A DNA stretch of 64,000 nucleotides from Biscogniauxia marginata (taxonomy: Eukaryota > Ascomycota > Sordariomycetes > Xylariales > Xylariaceae): contig MU404188.1 of NCBI GenBank assembly GCA_022695795.1, forward strand, positions 1 through 64,000, in the 5' to 3' direction. This document shows positions 44,739 through 55,820 of the stretch, piece after piece; position 1 is the first letter of the stretch; each line of letters starts with the position of its first letter. The position numbers were made by a program, and so were the translations under genes. Below the pieces are notes generated by a model. It had not been told where the DNA came from and ran no database searches. It saw only the letters and a program-made list of their open reading frames with translations.

Positions 44739-45494
44739 TTAGATGTCACGGTCGCCACCATCTTTAGAAACAAACACATAGTCAGCAAAACTTCGGGTCT
44801 CGGCGCCACTGTGACCAGAGGAGGTGGATGAGGAGTTTTTGACGAGGCCGTATTCACCTTCGCTGGCTGTGGGAGTCGGAGGCATGTCGCCGCCACGTAC
44901 TGGTGCTTGTTGGGATTGTTTGGCAGTTCCTGGTCTCGAGGTCTGCAGTGGTCTCTGAGGGAGACCTTTACCAGCCGACTGGGGTGCCTGGCCAAGTGTG
45001 CTGCCGCCCAAACCCTGCTGCGGAGCTTGCGAACCTGCCAAGTTGATCGGTGACTTCTTGAGCCGCTCCTCCATCTCCTTGATACGGGCCTCAAGAGCCT
45101 CGAGTTCCGTCTGTCCAGTTGTGACTTGCTGCTTCCTGCGCACCCACATTCGGCGTCAGTATCCGCTCAGATGCTTACCGCAACGGCAAAGTGGGCTAGA
45201 GGGGCGTCACTGTGTGGGACATACCGCTTGTCCACTTGCTCATCCAGGTCGGCAATGCTGTTCTCGATTCGGAAAATGTCCATCAGCTCCTGGCTGAATG
45301 AACGGGCAACTGTGCTGCACAGCGAAAGAGTTGTTAGCCGGTGTCTGAGTGTTGTCGGCGACATTGGCACTGCCTAGCACTCATTCGAGGAGAGCGGTGA
45401 AACGGTGTGAAGGAAGATGGGGTACGCACGATTGGGGGCGACGGCCATTCGGCTGCCAATCACGGTCGAGTTCCTCGTCAGTCGGGTAGCTCAT
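44739..45494 (-). CDS. Small coiled-coil fungal protein, 3 exons
   Basis: Not recognised as a named family. Exons are 45494-45430, 45314-45225 and 45135-44739 (donors gtgcgt and gtatgt; acceptors tgtgcag with a gctaac branch, and gcgcag), summing to 552 nt and 183 residues. The start MSYPTDEELDRDWQPNGRR is short and acidic. Residues 22-90 are predominantly helical with heptad-like spacing (FRIENSIADLDEQVDKRKQQ through LEALEARIKEMEERLKK), so a coiled coil is likely. The remainder is Pro/Gln/Ser-rich and ends SFADYVFVSKDGGDRDI. The size and layout would fit an adaptor subunit of a vesicle-tethering or cytoskeletal complex, but that is a guess. The exons join in frame only with these sites. Confidence 0.8.
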
Positions 45495-48254
45495 TGTGAA
45501 GGATTGCTATAAAAGTATAAAGTAGAAGAAACGGAGCGTTGGTGGCAGAGGAGGCGACGAGCAGAAGAGCCGACGTGGTAGTGAAGAGTGGTGTAGAGGT
45601 GTCGGGGTGACTTGGACAGAGAGAGGGAGTGCTGGCGGTTATGGTTATGTAGGTCGGCAAGGTAGCAGGCTTATTGGAGTTCGACGGTGGGGGACTGGAA
45701 GATGGTTTGCAGGAGGAAGCTGGGGGCTATAATTGATTAATGACCTCCGACCGGTCAGAAAAAAGGGGGGGTCAGCCGAGCTGGTGGACCTCAGTTTCTC
45801 CTAAGCACTTGCAGGTACAGGCACACCTTAGTAAAGACGATAAAGTGGCAGTCTTCATAAAATAATTATGCCCACGAGGACGACAATAGCGTTAGGCGCG
45901 TGAGTCAAAGGACAGTTTTAGTCCTAGTTATCAGACCGTTGCTTGACTCGACTGGCCCCGACGTTGGGTATAAAAAAACCGGGTAGACACAAGGCAGTTG
46001 TCTAGTTAGGTAGGTAAGTTTAAAAGACGTTTTCTTATTTACCTACACGCTATCTACCAGATTAGACACATTGAATTGGATTTCCGCCGGCGGTCGACGA
46101 TGATCCAAATAAAAAATTTAAACTTTCATCAAGCATAGCGGCATAATAAAATCATTACTTGTAGCGTCTTATTACTACCCCACTATCCCACCATGTTATC
46201 CGGACTCTGCAAGTGTTCTCTACCCAGGTACGCTAGTGTCGGTTAGTATAGGTACGATAGCTGTCGGTGTAAGTCCAGCTAAACTACTTACACCACGCAG
46301 GTACTGTACTTGGTACATACAGTACGTACTACACAAGACCCGGCATAAAATAGCTCTGATGAGTTATTGGCAGCAATGCGACAATGTAGCACTGCAGTAG
46401 CGCATGAACGGCGTGTCCCCGTCAATATAACCTTCCATCCGTTCCTGACAAAAATGGAAATAGACACGAGTTCTCGAGACAAGCTCATTCCCGTCGCTTC
46501 GACAGGACTGCATTTTGTGAGAGCTCAGAAAAACCCCCTATTTCTACTGCACTGATTGGGATGCTGGAGAGTCCATTCTGGGGATAGACCGACCCGTTCA
46601 TTCCAATTTCAGACCAATAGTCGCCTTACCTGTATCGCGTCTTGACTCTGCATATTACCTAACTCACATATGCGAAACCTAATAATAGACCGCTCATTTC
46701 GAAAAGGCATGGCAATTAATAAAAAATAAAAAAAGCTGAAATATGAACGCCTTCTTCGTATTTCAGCTGGATTGACTGCATACATAACTTCCTTATTTTC
46801 ATGCACCGCGTCCGAGTATTTGAGACAGGTCGCTGGTTATAGGACGCTCTTCGCGACTAAACAACGTCTGGCTTCAAGCAGTCTTCAATTGAAGTGTGTA
46901 AGGATGTTGATCGTATCTCACGTCGTATAACAACGGCTAGATGCCTTCGTTCATAACCCTTCATCTCCGTCGAACTGTCCTACTACCTACGACCCCTATG
47001 ACATCAGCTACCACACCTGTGCCTATTCCATACACTATCTTTAATAGTCGCAAGCTTTCCGTCCGTGATAGATGCCAGCTGATGAGATGGATGTCTTAGA
47101 TCAGCCACATGCCAATATATCACGTGTCAAGTAGATGCTTTCACGTGCTGGCCTCACTTACACCTGAACGGGGAGATGCCCACCTCTTCGAATTGCAGGG
47201 TACCTTAGCTTATACTTAGCAACCACAAGAGAAGGGGGTAGGTATCATTTTATTTAGTTGCGCTAGGCAGTGGTGATATAAATCATCGATACCTAATACC
47301 TAAGCATATTCCGTCTAGTGTTGTGGTGACTTGCAAGTTCACCGACAGGAATATTAACGTAGGTATAAAGTAGGTACTTATTAGTCAATACCTATGCGCA
47401 GATGCTGGGGTTGATCTGCGTTGGTTGCGGTGTGCTCGTTTGTTGACGAGAGAAACATTAGACGCACGCGGGGGCGGTTGATGTATGTGGCTAGCAAGAA
47501 ATGACTTTCTATTATTGATTGATTACCTGTATATAATTTGAAAACAAAACAGACACATTGGAAGTCGTGGTACGTATAAAATAGAGAAAAAGAAAGGAGG
47601 TATACCTAATTGGAACGCAAGGCACCCGACTCAGCAGGTACCAAGTACTGTATGTATATTAGATTAGGTAGGCTACAGGCTAGTAGCGTTAGGCACTTCA
47701 GGAGGTACCTAAGATACTCGATCAGGGCAGCGGCTATGCGGCGATAAGGATGATAAGCATCGGCCATCCTGCCTGCCCTGCTGCCGTCTGCTCTCCAGAA
47801 GCCAGATTTACAACGAACGCTGCACGGATCACCTCCAATGTCGTTTTCAACATGCAGCACCCGCCAAAAATTAATTGATCAGATCCATTACCAAACAAAC
47901 CAACAGTAGAGATAATAATACTCCGTCCGTCCACCACTGTCTTCCCCCGACGCATTCCCAATCACGTGATCTATCGACAGACGACACCCGACCGAAGAAA
48001 AATTTCAACGCGAATAGCTTCATCAAAACGACGCCCTCGTCGTCGCAATTCCGTCCTCCTACCGGTCGGAGTAGTCTTAATCGACTTCTTTGACCCCCGT
48101 CCACCCCTTTAGTACGCGTTTGGCCCGTTGACGCGTGCCTGCAATTGACCCAAATGCCTAGAGTCTTACTGACCGTGACCAGACCCTGGCGCCGATTCAT
48201 CTCCTGCAGCGACGTGACGGTCCCCTCGACCACGGCCGAGGTGGATACTGGGGC
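45495..48254. other. Intergenic region between divergent genes (2.8 kb)
   Basis: No coding region is supported. It includes a g run at 45764-45770, AT-rich parts at 46090-46170 and 46690-46750, several ACCTAGGTA-like words (46010-46030, 47290-47390, 47625-47720) and a CACGTG at 47964-47969 upstream of the bromodomain gene. Confidence 0.55.
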
Positions 48255-51128
48255 ATGAATAATAATCATCATAATACGACAGCCTACACGCCCCTCGAAT
48301 CGTTGTTCCTTTTCCAATTACTCAGTAGATACGGCTTCGTCAGCGGCAGTTTCCATCGCATCTCCGAAGAACTCAAGAGTACACCCCTTGTCTTCGAGCA
48401 GGACGGATACGATGCCGGCCGGCTGAGCCCCGAGTCTCTTCAGGAGCTTGCCCTACAGCTGGTGCGGGAGGAACAGAGACGCGAAGCCGAAGCAAACGCC
48501 GATAAAAATGGCGCCGGCCTGTCGCCCAATTCTAGGAAGCGGAAGATTGCGTCTCCCCCTCTGCCCTCGCTTAAGGAAGCTCAAGAGCAGCCCGAGAAGC
48601 TTCCGATACTAGTCGACAGACTTTATTCTCGATTTCGAGAAAATATCGTGAGGGAGATCAGAGAGGATGAGCGACAAATCGAGGTTCTGCAGCGCGACAT
48701 TGGCGATATAGAACGAGCAATCGCCCTAGAGAAACGTGTAGATTCCAACAAGAACGGAACTCCCATTGTCAGTGAACCGAGGCCTGCCAGGCCGAATGGC
48801 CAGACTGCACCTGCGCCTACGCCTACGCCAGTTCCGGTTCCAACCCCGGTGCCAATCCCACCCAAGGTCCAAGACCCTGGAAGAAGAGCAGAACAACCGC
48901 CTACTCCTCAGCCACCTCCGGACAGGAGAGTGATACAGCCAAGTCCTTCTCCGCTTCCACCTGCGAGTCGCCCCCCAGGCGATACACGACAGCCCACGCC
49001 AGATAGGAGGTCACAGGAGCCCGGCCGGCCATCAAATGGCGCGACGTCGGTGCTTCAGCATCCGCAGGCTGTGCAAGGGTACGGTCCACGTCCACCATCT
49101 GCCACGACGCAGCCACCGACTACAGACGGTTTACAGCGGCCGGAGGGATTGCAGAAAGGCAGAAGTCCAGCTCCAGGGCAACCAAATCAACCACAAACGC
49201 CTGCCCTCAAATGGGAGCCTCCATACCAGCCTCCTCATCCATCTTCTCATCAACCACCTCACCAGACGCCAGTGCCTTCTCCACGCCCTCCGTATAATAC
49301 AGGAGCCCCTAGGCCTCCGGTATACCCCCCTCAAATTTCGCCCAGCCATCCTCAGAATCCTCACGGCTACATCAGTGGAAGACAGACGACTGGGCAGTAT
49401 GCTCAACAGCCTCGATATCCTTCCCAAGGAGCTGGCCCATCCTCTCCCTCCGTCCTCTTACCTCCCCAAAATGCAGGCCAGATTCCACCTTCACTTCAAT
49501 CGTTACCAGTGAATGCGGCTCCTGACGGGGCTGGCCAGTTAGTTCCGCAGCGCCGACCACCTTCGGTGCCAGCAGCGAGCTCTCCAAGCCCTAGTGTTCC
49601 CCCTAGCGCATTTTCCCATCATCAAGCCCAGAACACACCCACTCAAACACCTGTTCGGCCACCTGTTGGACTAGCAGCTGCACCTGCAACTGGAACTGGA
49701 ACTGCCGCAAAACCCCCTGTGCCGGCAACGCAGAGACCTTCAACAGCCAGCCCGGCCCGGCCTCCCTACCAACAGACACCCCTTCCCTCTACCCCTACAG
49801 CTCAACAGCATCAATCACAGGGTCACCTAAGATCCTACAGCTCGCCATACAATCAACAAGCCCAGTCGCCCTCCGGGACTCTGGATTCGACTCAGCGTCC
49901 TCGAGTCCCACCAATACAAACCCCAGTTGCAGCCCCTCATCCAGCACGTCGGCCTTCACTACCCACGGTACAAACACCACAAGCAGTCAACGCCCCCTCT
50001 CATGTAATTAGGGGGCATGGCACTAAATGGACCTCAACACCAACGCCGGCAACACCACGAGTGGAGGAGATCAGTGGTTATTTTGAGAATCAGAGTCCGG
50101 CTTATGAACCTATCAGCCCTCCTTTTCGACCCGCTCAATTACCAAAGACCTCACCTGGACAAGGTGGAAAGAAGGATATCCGGAAGAGTATCCAAAAGCT
50201 TGACATTGCGGTCACCAAAGCTAATACCAGACCAGCACGTAGTGCACAGGGCTCGGCACCTACCCCGCAGGCCGAGGAATTCTTAGCTGATCAAGAGCTA
50301 TCGGGACGCCCTATCAAGAATGAAGTTGCTACCCCTCAGGCATTTGAAGAAGCTGGTGACACGACAGCAGATGAGAGCGTGCATAGCCGTCAGCAAGCGG
50401 CAGTGAACAACCTACCTACTAAGCGCAAGCGTCAAGAAAGTCCTTTGAGTCGAGCTCCGCCAGCCCCTGCAACTCATGTCCTGTGGACACGCTCGTTCAA
50501 CAAGATTAGTATGGCAGCCTTAGATCAAATAATCGGCCATCGCCATGCCAATATGTTTGCACAACCCCTGAAACCGAGAGATGCGCCAGGTTATCATGAT
50601 TACGTGCTCCGGCCGCAAGATCTTAAAGGTATTCAGAAAGCGATCACGGCGGGATCAAAAGCGGCGGCGGCGGCAGTTGCCACTATGGCCGATGTAGAAC
50701 CGAATGCTCCGGCCGTTTGGCTACCGATATCTGTGGATCTGGTTCCCCCACGAGGTATAATCAACATCGCACAGCTGGAACGAGAGCTTGATCACATGTT
50801 TGCGAACGCTATCATGTACAACCCAGATCCGCAGCGTGGGCTAGGGCCGTCCTTCCTAAGGAGTCATCAAGCCAATACTGAAGGTGACGATAAAGACACG
50901 CGTAACTATCAATTTGACGAGAACGGGGTGGTCAAGGAAACACGCAATATGTTTAGAGAAGTCGAAAAGCTCCTAAGTGACCTCCGCAGCGAGGTGGTTC
51001 CCCGGGCGCAACCACCCGCTGGTGCAATAAGCCGCAGTATGAGCGCTACTGGTGGTGAAGCAAGCACGGCGGAAGACGATGCCGAAGAGCAAGCAGGTGA
51101 CGCTAAGAGACGAAGAATAAGAGGATAG
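48255..51128 (+). CDS. BRD8/Bdc1-like bromodomain protein (NuA4-type)
   Basis: Intronless gene for 957 residues, resembling fission yeast Bdc1 and animal BRD8, subunits of the NuA4 histone acetyltransferase complex. The N-terminal TPLESLFLFQLLSRYGFVSGSFHRISEEL block is the conserved complex-binding region. A charged coiled-coil stretch follows at about 110-165 (LYSRFRENIVREIREDERQIEVLQRDI, read in pieces). Residues 170-640 are Pro/Gln/Ser/Thr-rich and disordered. The bromodomain lies at about 750-875: SFNKISMAALDQIIGHRHAN, the ZA-loop-like PLKPRDAPGYHDYVLRPQDL, then LDHMFANAIMYNPDP, which carries the conserved Asn of the acetyl-lysine pocket. The C-terminus KRRRIRG is basic, a possible nuclear signal. 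Placement in NuA4 is by family, not shown here. Confidence 0.85.
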   Translation: MNNNHHNTTAYTPLESLFLFQLLSRYGFVSGSFHRISEELKSTPLVFEQDGYDAGRLSPESLQELALQLVREEQRREAEANADKNGAGLSPNSRKRKIASPPLPSLKEAQEQPEKLPILVDRLYSRFRENIVREIREDERQIEVLQRDIGDIERAIALEKRVDSNKNGTPIVSEPRPARPNGQTAPAPTPTPVPVPTPVPIPPKVQDPGRRAEQPPTPQPPPDRRVIQPSPSPLPPASRPPGDTRQPTPDRRSQEPGRPSNGATSVLQHPQAVQGYGPRPPSATTQPPTTDGLQRPEGLQKGRSPAPGQPNQPQTPALKWEPPYQPPHPSSHQPPHQTPVPSPRPPYNTGAPRPPVYPPQISPSHPQNPHGYISGRQTTGQYAQQPRYPSQGAGPSSPSVLLPPQNAGQIPPSLQSLPVNAAPDGAGQLVPQRRPPSVPAASSPSPSVPPSAFSHHQAQNTPTQTPVRPPVGLAAAPATGTGTAAKPPVPATQRPSTASPARPPYQQTPLPSTPTAQQHQSQGHLRSYSSPYNQQAQSPSGTLDSTQRPRVPPIQTPVAAPHPARRPSLPTVQTPQAVNAPSHVIRGHGTKWTSTPTPATPRVEEISGYFENQSPAYEPISPPFRPAQLPKTSPGQGGKKDIRKSIQKLDIAVTKANTRPARSAQGSAPTPQAEEFLADQELSGRPIKNEVATPQAFEEAGDTTADESVHSRQQAAVNNLPTKRKRQESPLSRAPPAPATHVLWTRSFNKISMAALDQIIGHRHANMFAQPLKPRDAPGYHDYVLRPQDLKGIQKAITAGSKAAAAAVATMADVEPNAPAVWLPISVDLVPPRGIINIAQLERELDHMFANAIMYNPDPQRGLGPSFLRSHQANTEGDDKDTRNYQFDENGVVKETRNMFREVEKLLSDLRSEVVPRAQPPAGAISRSMSATGGEASTAEDDAEEQAGDAKRRRIRG

Positions 51129-51247
51129 GATTCTCAAATCAGACGCCGAGGCCTACGATATAGGACACAGCTCTAGCTGGAAGTTTGTTTAGTAGCTTAT
51201 CCAGCATGAGAATACGGCCGTTTAATTGTATACCTATTGTCGATAGC

Positions 51248-51253
51248 AATAAA
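51248..51253 (+). terminator. AATAAA poly(A) signal of bromodomain gene
   Basis: Canonical AATAAA 120 nt after the stop codon at 51128. Confidence 0.45.
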
Positions 51254-51459
51254 TATGACGCATGCCTTGAATGACCCCTTCAGATGATTTTCCTCGCCGC
51301 AAGGTCCCTTGTCGTTTTCCGAGTTCATGAAGTTTTCTAGCATTAAGAGAGATTTTCCATGTTGAATTCTTCACTCAGCTGAAGGGCGCACACACTTAAG
51401 GGGATTAATTCCGCATGAAAGAAAAAACAAATGGTAAGAAAAATTAAATTCGAAGGGGG

Positions 51460-51470
51460 TTAGGGTTAGG
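51460..51470. repeat. Short telomere-like TTAGGG motif
   Basis: TTAGGGTTAGG preceded by a g run: fewer than two full copies of the fungal telomere repeat unit, inside an AT-rich island. It could be chance. Confidence 0.4.
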
Positions 51471-53687
51471 CTTGTAGTTTGTCTCAAGGAGACTTGAAAT
51501 GGCGAATCTAAGCTAACATTAACAGTGTTAATTATAAGAAGTGTTATCTTTATTATTAATAGCTTCAAATTGCTCTTTATATAGGTATATAATTATAAAC
51601 TAGATAGTTTTACTAGCTTTATATTAAAATTTGTTGATTATAAGGATTTTAAAGTTATTATATAGTCTTGAACGGCCTCTTATATATAGACCTGAGCACT
51701 TGTCTTTAACTTGGACTCTTTTAAAATACACATCTTATCTTATCTCTATTTAAAGCTGAGTGACAACCTACCTAGTTTCTACCGTGCTCTCGAACCTTTG
51801 CTTGACTAACTAATTAACTACGCATTTGAGCTGAGTTTGCCGTGTCTAATGATTATATTCACGGAGGTGAGGCCAAATACATATATTCGCAGTATGACCC
51901 TATTGTGCGCCATGGTGTTCGCAGCGTTAGCGTAAGCGACCCGAAAGTCATCAATGTGGTTTTAGTCGGGGCCGTGGCCGGCGGGATTTGCCTCGGTCAG
52001 AATATTGATTGTTGTTATGCAGATGAAGAAGGTTACTGCCGCACCAGTTGCGAAGTACGACGTAAGATTGAGGGAGAAGTTCGCGTCGACTGGTTTCAAG
52101 AGTTTTCTATTCTGACGAGATTCGGTCGCCGCGCGCGCGTCTATAGTTAGTTGACTCTGGTCCTCCCCGGCGACCCCGTCGAGGCGGACTTCTCGCCCGC
52201 CGTCGCTTGCTTGAGGCGGTTATCTGTCCGGTGCCGACCCAGGCGGCTTTATGAGTATTTATATATACTCTCGAGTTTCTTTACTTTGAGCAGGTTATAC
52301 TACTATCGTAGCTAACCCCTATCCAGCCTGCCAAGTATCCCCGCAACCCGATAGCCGAGAGAAAGCCGAATCCCGGGTTCTCTGCTGTATTTAGTATGGG
52401 TGCAACGGTCGCTAGTTATCTCTCATTTGTTATTTGAATGGGTTATCCTTAGATGCAACATATACATAGGGGGCGGGGCGTAGAAGTTTGTCGTATATTT
52501 AAACCCTCCTCCCCCCCCCCCCCGGGGACGTTTAATAATGGCTTGTGAAATAGGGGTTCTAGTGGGAAATTGCGTAATTGGATAGGTATTGATGTTGCGC
52601 CAACCCATTCTAGATTGCGTCGCTTGAGACGGAAGTTGATTCATGGTTGTTTAGGTACGTGATAACTCGAATTTATGTTGTTATAGAGCACTGGGACCTA
52701 CTACAGATTATCGTGGCTCTTAGTGAGCAACGGGATTCCTCTATAGGTACCTAGTATCACGGAGCATCAGTCTTCCTTACCAAGCACACTTTCTACTCAA
52801 TCGCCAATGATTGTATTTACCTGTGAAGGTAATCGTTGTGATCAATATCTGTATATCTACCTACCTAGGTGAGTTACATAGATATCAAGAGTGATGTACC
52901 TAGTTTAGAAGAGTATCAGGAGATGACCGACGGCGATCTTATCACTCACTTGTAATCCCATTTCTGCGGCCAACATCTAGCCTACAATAGTATAAATTTA
53001 CGATTGTATAGAAAAGAAAGAATTCGAACACGGTACAGGGTTCGGCTGTCTCGAGATAATAGCCTAGCAAGCTGAAGTATGCCTAGATAGTGAAGTTGAC
53101 GAGCTTTGGGAACATGGTGCATGTTCTATTTTATCTACACGGACATGTCTATTAAAGAGTCCTCAATTAAATTGTGACAGTAACTATAGATAGGTAGGTA
53201 CCTAAGTAGGTATCATATAAGAACTATAACACAAGACTCCAATAATTCCTACCCTGATTTGTGCCTACATAACCTATAATTCTTTTGTAGGTAGGTATAT
53301 AAGAATGATATCCCTTTTGACACGGTAAAATCTTAACGAGAGAAAGATCAAAAGTTGCACGTGACCGTATTTTCTCTATGTAGTGAGTTTCCAGGGGCCA
53401 GGAATTTGGGATTTCTAAGACCAGATCTTTCTTCGAATCCTTAAGGATAGGTAGTTATGGAACTGCCGAATACCCTACTGACTCCGATAACAAATGATTC
53501 CCGGGTCCCTCGGCACCTGGGTGTCATTATAGCGGGTATAAAGCTCGTCCTTACATGCATTCCCCGCATCACGCTATAGGTGTGGTGTAAGCACACCAGA
53601 TCGTCCCTTCATAAACTTGTCTTGCCATTCTTTGCCTGAACATCGCATTTAAAATCCTGGCCGAATAAGATCTCGTGTATCGCAAAG

Positions 53688-54638
53688 ATGGATCAACTGC
53701 CACCGTTAGGCCGCTACATACAGGAGGTCCTGCTGCCCACGTTCGGCATATACGAGAAGCTCCTGACGGCGAAGGAGAAGGAAATCAAGTCGACCCGGCG
53801 CGAGACGCACAAGTATGGCCCAAATCCGAGGCAGTTGCTTGATGTCTACTACCCAAGTGAGGCTCCTACCGCACCATTCGTCGCGAAGCCAGTTCTCGTC
53901 TTTCTCTACGGCGGTGGCTTCGTAGGAGGCGATCGGGTAAACCAGACGTACGCCAACGGTCTCATATTCGCTAACATCGGCCACTTCTTTGCGTCGCGCT
54001 TCGGCTTCACAGTCGTCATACCGGACTACCGCTTGCTATCCCACGGGGCGAAGTATCCCTCCGGTGGCGAGGACGTGAAACTGGTCGTCGACTGGATCAC
54101 GGAGACCCTGGCGCGGCAGGAAGGCTACGCGGCGATCGACCTGTTTCTACTGGGAAACTCGGCTGGCGGCGCTCACGTGGCTACGTACTTGCTCGAACCC
54201 CAATTTGCAAAGCCCAGGGAGACGGTCTTAGCCGAGGAAAGGAAAGGGGGTGGTGTGTTGCTGAGGGGCACGCTCTTGCTTGGGACGCCGCTGCATTGGG
54301 GAAAGGAAGACAATGAGGTCCTGAGGGCATATTTCGGTGAGGGGAAGATCTATGAAAACTCACCATTGGGACTACTGCAAAGGTCGAAGAAGGAGGCTTC
54401 CGGCCCGAACTTGCCGGGGGTCAAGATAGTTACGATCTTGAGCGAGTTGGATCCCGAATTTATCGGTCAATCAGCAAATGAATTCAAAGAGGCATGGCCG
54501 GGTTCCGACATTGAGGTAATAGTGATCAAAGGCCATAACCACATAAGTCCTCAGCTTGGACTCGGCACTGGGATCGAGCGCGAGGAGGCTTGGGGAGTGC
54601 AGGTTGTTGAATTCTGCAAGTTGCGCGCGACTCTCTGA
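53688..54638 (+). CDS. Alpha/beta hydrolase (esterase/lipase, HSL-like)
   Basis: Single-exon gene, 316 residues, of the alpha/beta hydrolase_3 type (hormone-sensitive-lipase-like esterases and arylformamidase-like enzymes). The oxyanion-hole region is VFLYGGGFVGG (71-81), in which the usual HGGG is YGGG. The nucleophile elbow is LLGNSAGGAH with Ser158. The likely acid is Asp255 (SELDPEF) and the base His283 or His285 (KGHNHIS), in normal order and spacing. DYRLLSHGAKYPSGGEDV follows the oxyanion strand as expected. No signal peptide is seen, so it is probably cytosolic. It is intact although it lies in a region with decayed genes. Confidence 0.9.
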   Translation: MDQLPPLGRYIQEVLLPTFGIYEKLLTAKEKEIKSTRRETHKYGPNPRQLLDVYYPSEAPTAPFVAKPVLVFLYGGGFVGGDRVNQTYANGLIFANIGHFFASRFGFTVVIPDYRLLSHGAKYPSGGEDVKLVVDWITETLARQEGYAAIDLFLLGNSAGGAHVATYLLEPQFAKPRETVLAEERKGGGVLLRGTLLLGTPLHWGKEDNEVLRAYFGEGKIYENSPLGLLQRSKKEASGPNLPGVKIVTILSELDPEFIGQSANEFKEAWPGSDIEVIVIKGHNHISPQLGLGTGIEREEAWGVQVVEFCKLRATL

Positions 54639-55049
54639 GTTGAGGGAAACCTCCTTTCTTAGAACCCTCCAGGTTGCGTTTTAATCAGAAAGTTTTTGAT
54701 AAGAAGGCATCGTCAAGAGTGCAGCTCCTATTAAAAGAATCCCTATGTCCTTAAGACGGATATTACTTACGCACAATTCAGATCAGAATGTCTAATCATG
54801 TTCCTGCATTTCTTCGCGTAATATATCGCAACCTGGGGCGAAATTAGCTAATGAGCGACAAGGTGGTTCCATATGGTTGAGGAAGAAAAGGGTGTTAGCA
54901 TATACGGAGTACTCAAAGTACTAGAGACTGAAGCTCAGCTTGAATTCGTTTTTGTTTGCACTTTAGGTAGGTATGAATTGAGATTTTGGGGCTCGCGATC
55001 CTTATTTTCGACCTTTGGAAGTTTGACCTGGTATTTTGTAGTCCGAATG
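54639..55049. other. Gap before HET relic
   Basis: No gene is clearly seen. An open frame from 54873 leads into the HET relic and may be its eroded 5' part. Confidence 0.5.
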
Positions 55050-55820
55050 TCCGGTTGCTCACGGATCTTCTATATTGTGAACCGCTCTCTTACACTTGGG
55101 GCCGCCCCGGATGAATGGACTCCTATTCAGCTTCATGATGAGTTCGAGTTGACAGGAAATCTCGCCACTACGTTGCGCTATCTGCGTTACCGAGATCAGC
55201 CATGAGCCCTCTGGGTGAACTTTGCGTGCATCGACCAACACAATACCCCGGAACCGATTTCATGGAGACATTTCTTTTTTTTTGGCGAACTGTTAATGTT
55301 TAGCATGTTCGGAAGATGACGCATTTCCCCGCCACACCCAGTGTCGAGTCGAGTGTAGACGGACACATATTTCTATAAAATTTCGAACGAGTTTAATGAC
55401 CCCTGCTTTTGCTCGTAGCAAAAAGACCATATCTAGGTATAAGTACGCTGCTCGCGCGCTTGGGCTAATATGGAGTGGCTACGTCAACGAATGACACATT
55501 CCGTGCTGTGACGATTGTCATCATCCTGAAGGAGCAAAACTCGAAGATCATCTCATAAGTAGGCGAGTGGCCAAAATTGTGCGCATCCTTCAACTGCTTG
55601 TGGGGGCGAATAATTGAGGATCAACAGCCGCAAAAGGCCTGGAAACCTGTCAAGTTTTCTTTCAAAGGCAATTTCCCCTTTGGAGGCCTCGACGTCTTGA
55701 GATTGCGCGGTTTGCAGATGGACGCTGTTGAACCGATGTCACAGACTATCCACCTAATATACGTAGGCGACTGGAAAGCCCGGCAGCCTGATACGAGATT
55801 GGTTCTCTTATTTGGATGAT
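55050..55820 (+). pseudogene. HET-domain pseudogene 1 (degraded)
   Basis: Relic of a heterokaryon-incompatibility (HET) gene; intact HET proteins trigger cell death on recognition of non-self. The frame ending at 55205 reads LGAAPDEWTPIQLHDEFE and LTGNLATTLRYLRYRDQP, the HET core (the usual TWG is TLG here). A TGA at 55203-55205 then stops it, and the same frame resumes ALWVNFACIDQHNTPE, the next conserved HET block. After about 55270 the similarity is lost to shifts. A later open piece at 55577-55819 (DVLRLRGLQMDAVEP ... YVGDW) has the look of the post-HET region. The TGA can derive from CGA (Arg) by one C-to-T change. Confidence 0.7.

Larger units (their letters stand above)
51129..53687. 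other. Gene-poor region with AT-rich island
   Basis: About 51400-51760 is strongly AT-rich with many TA steps, like RIP-degraded DNA. A plus ORF at 51842-52150 (102 codons, several cysteines) has no recognisable domain and no clear splice partners. A c run lies at 52509-52522. ACCTAGGTA words recur at 52746, 52858, 53190-53210 and 53288. Confidence 0.55.

Noticed and set aside
51842..52150. 102-codon ORF with several cysteines
   Set aside because: No signal peptide or recognisable domain, located next to a degraded island; it could be a gene fragment but the evidence is too thin.
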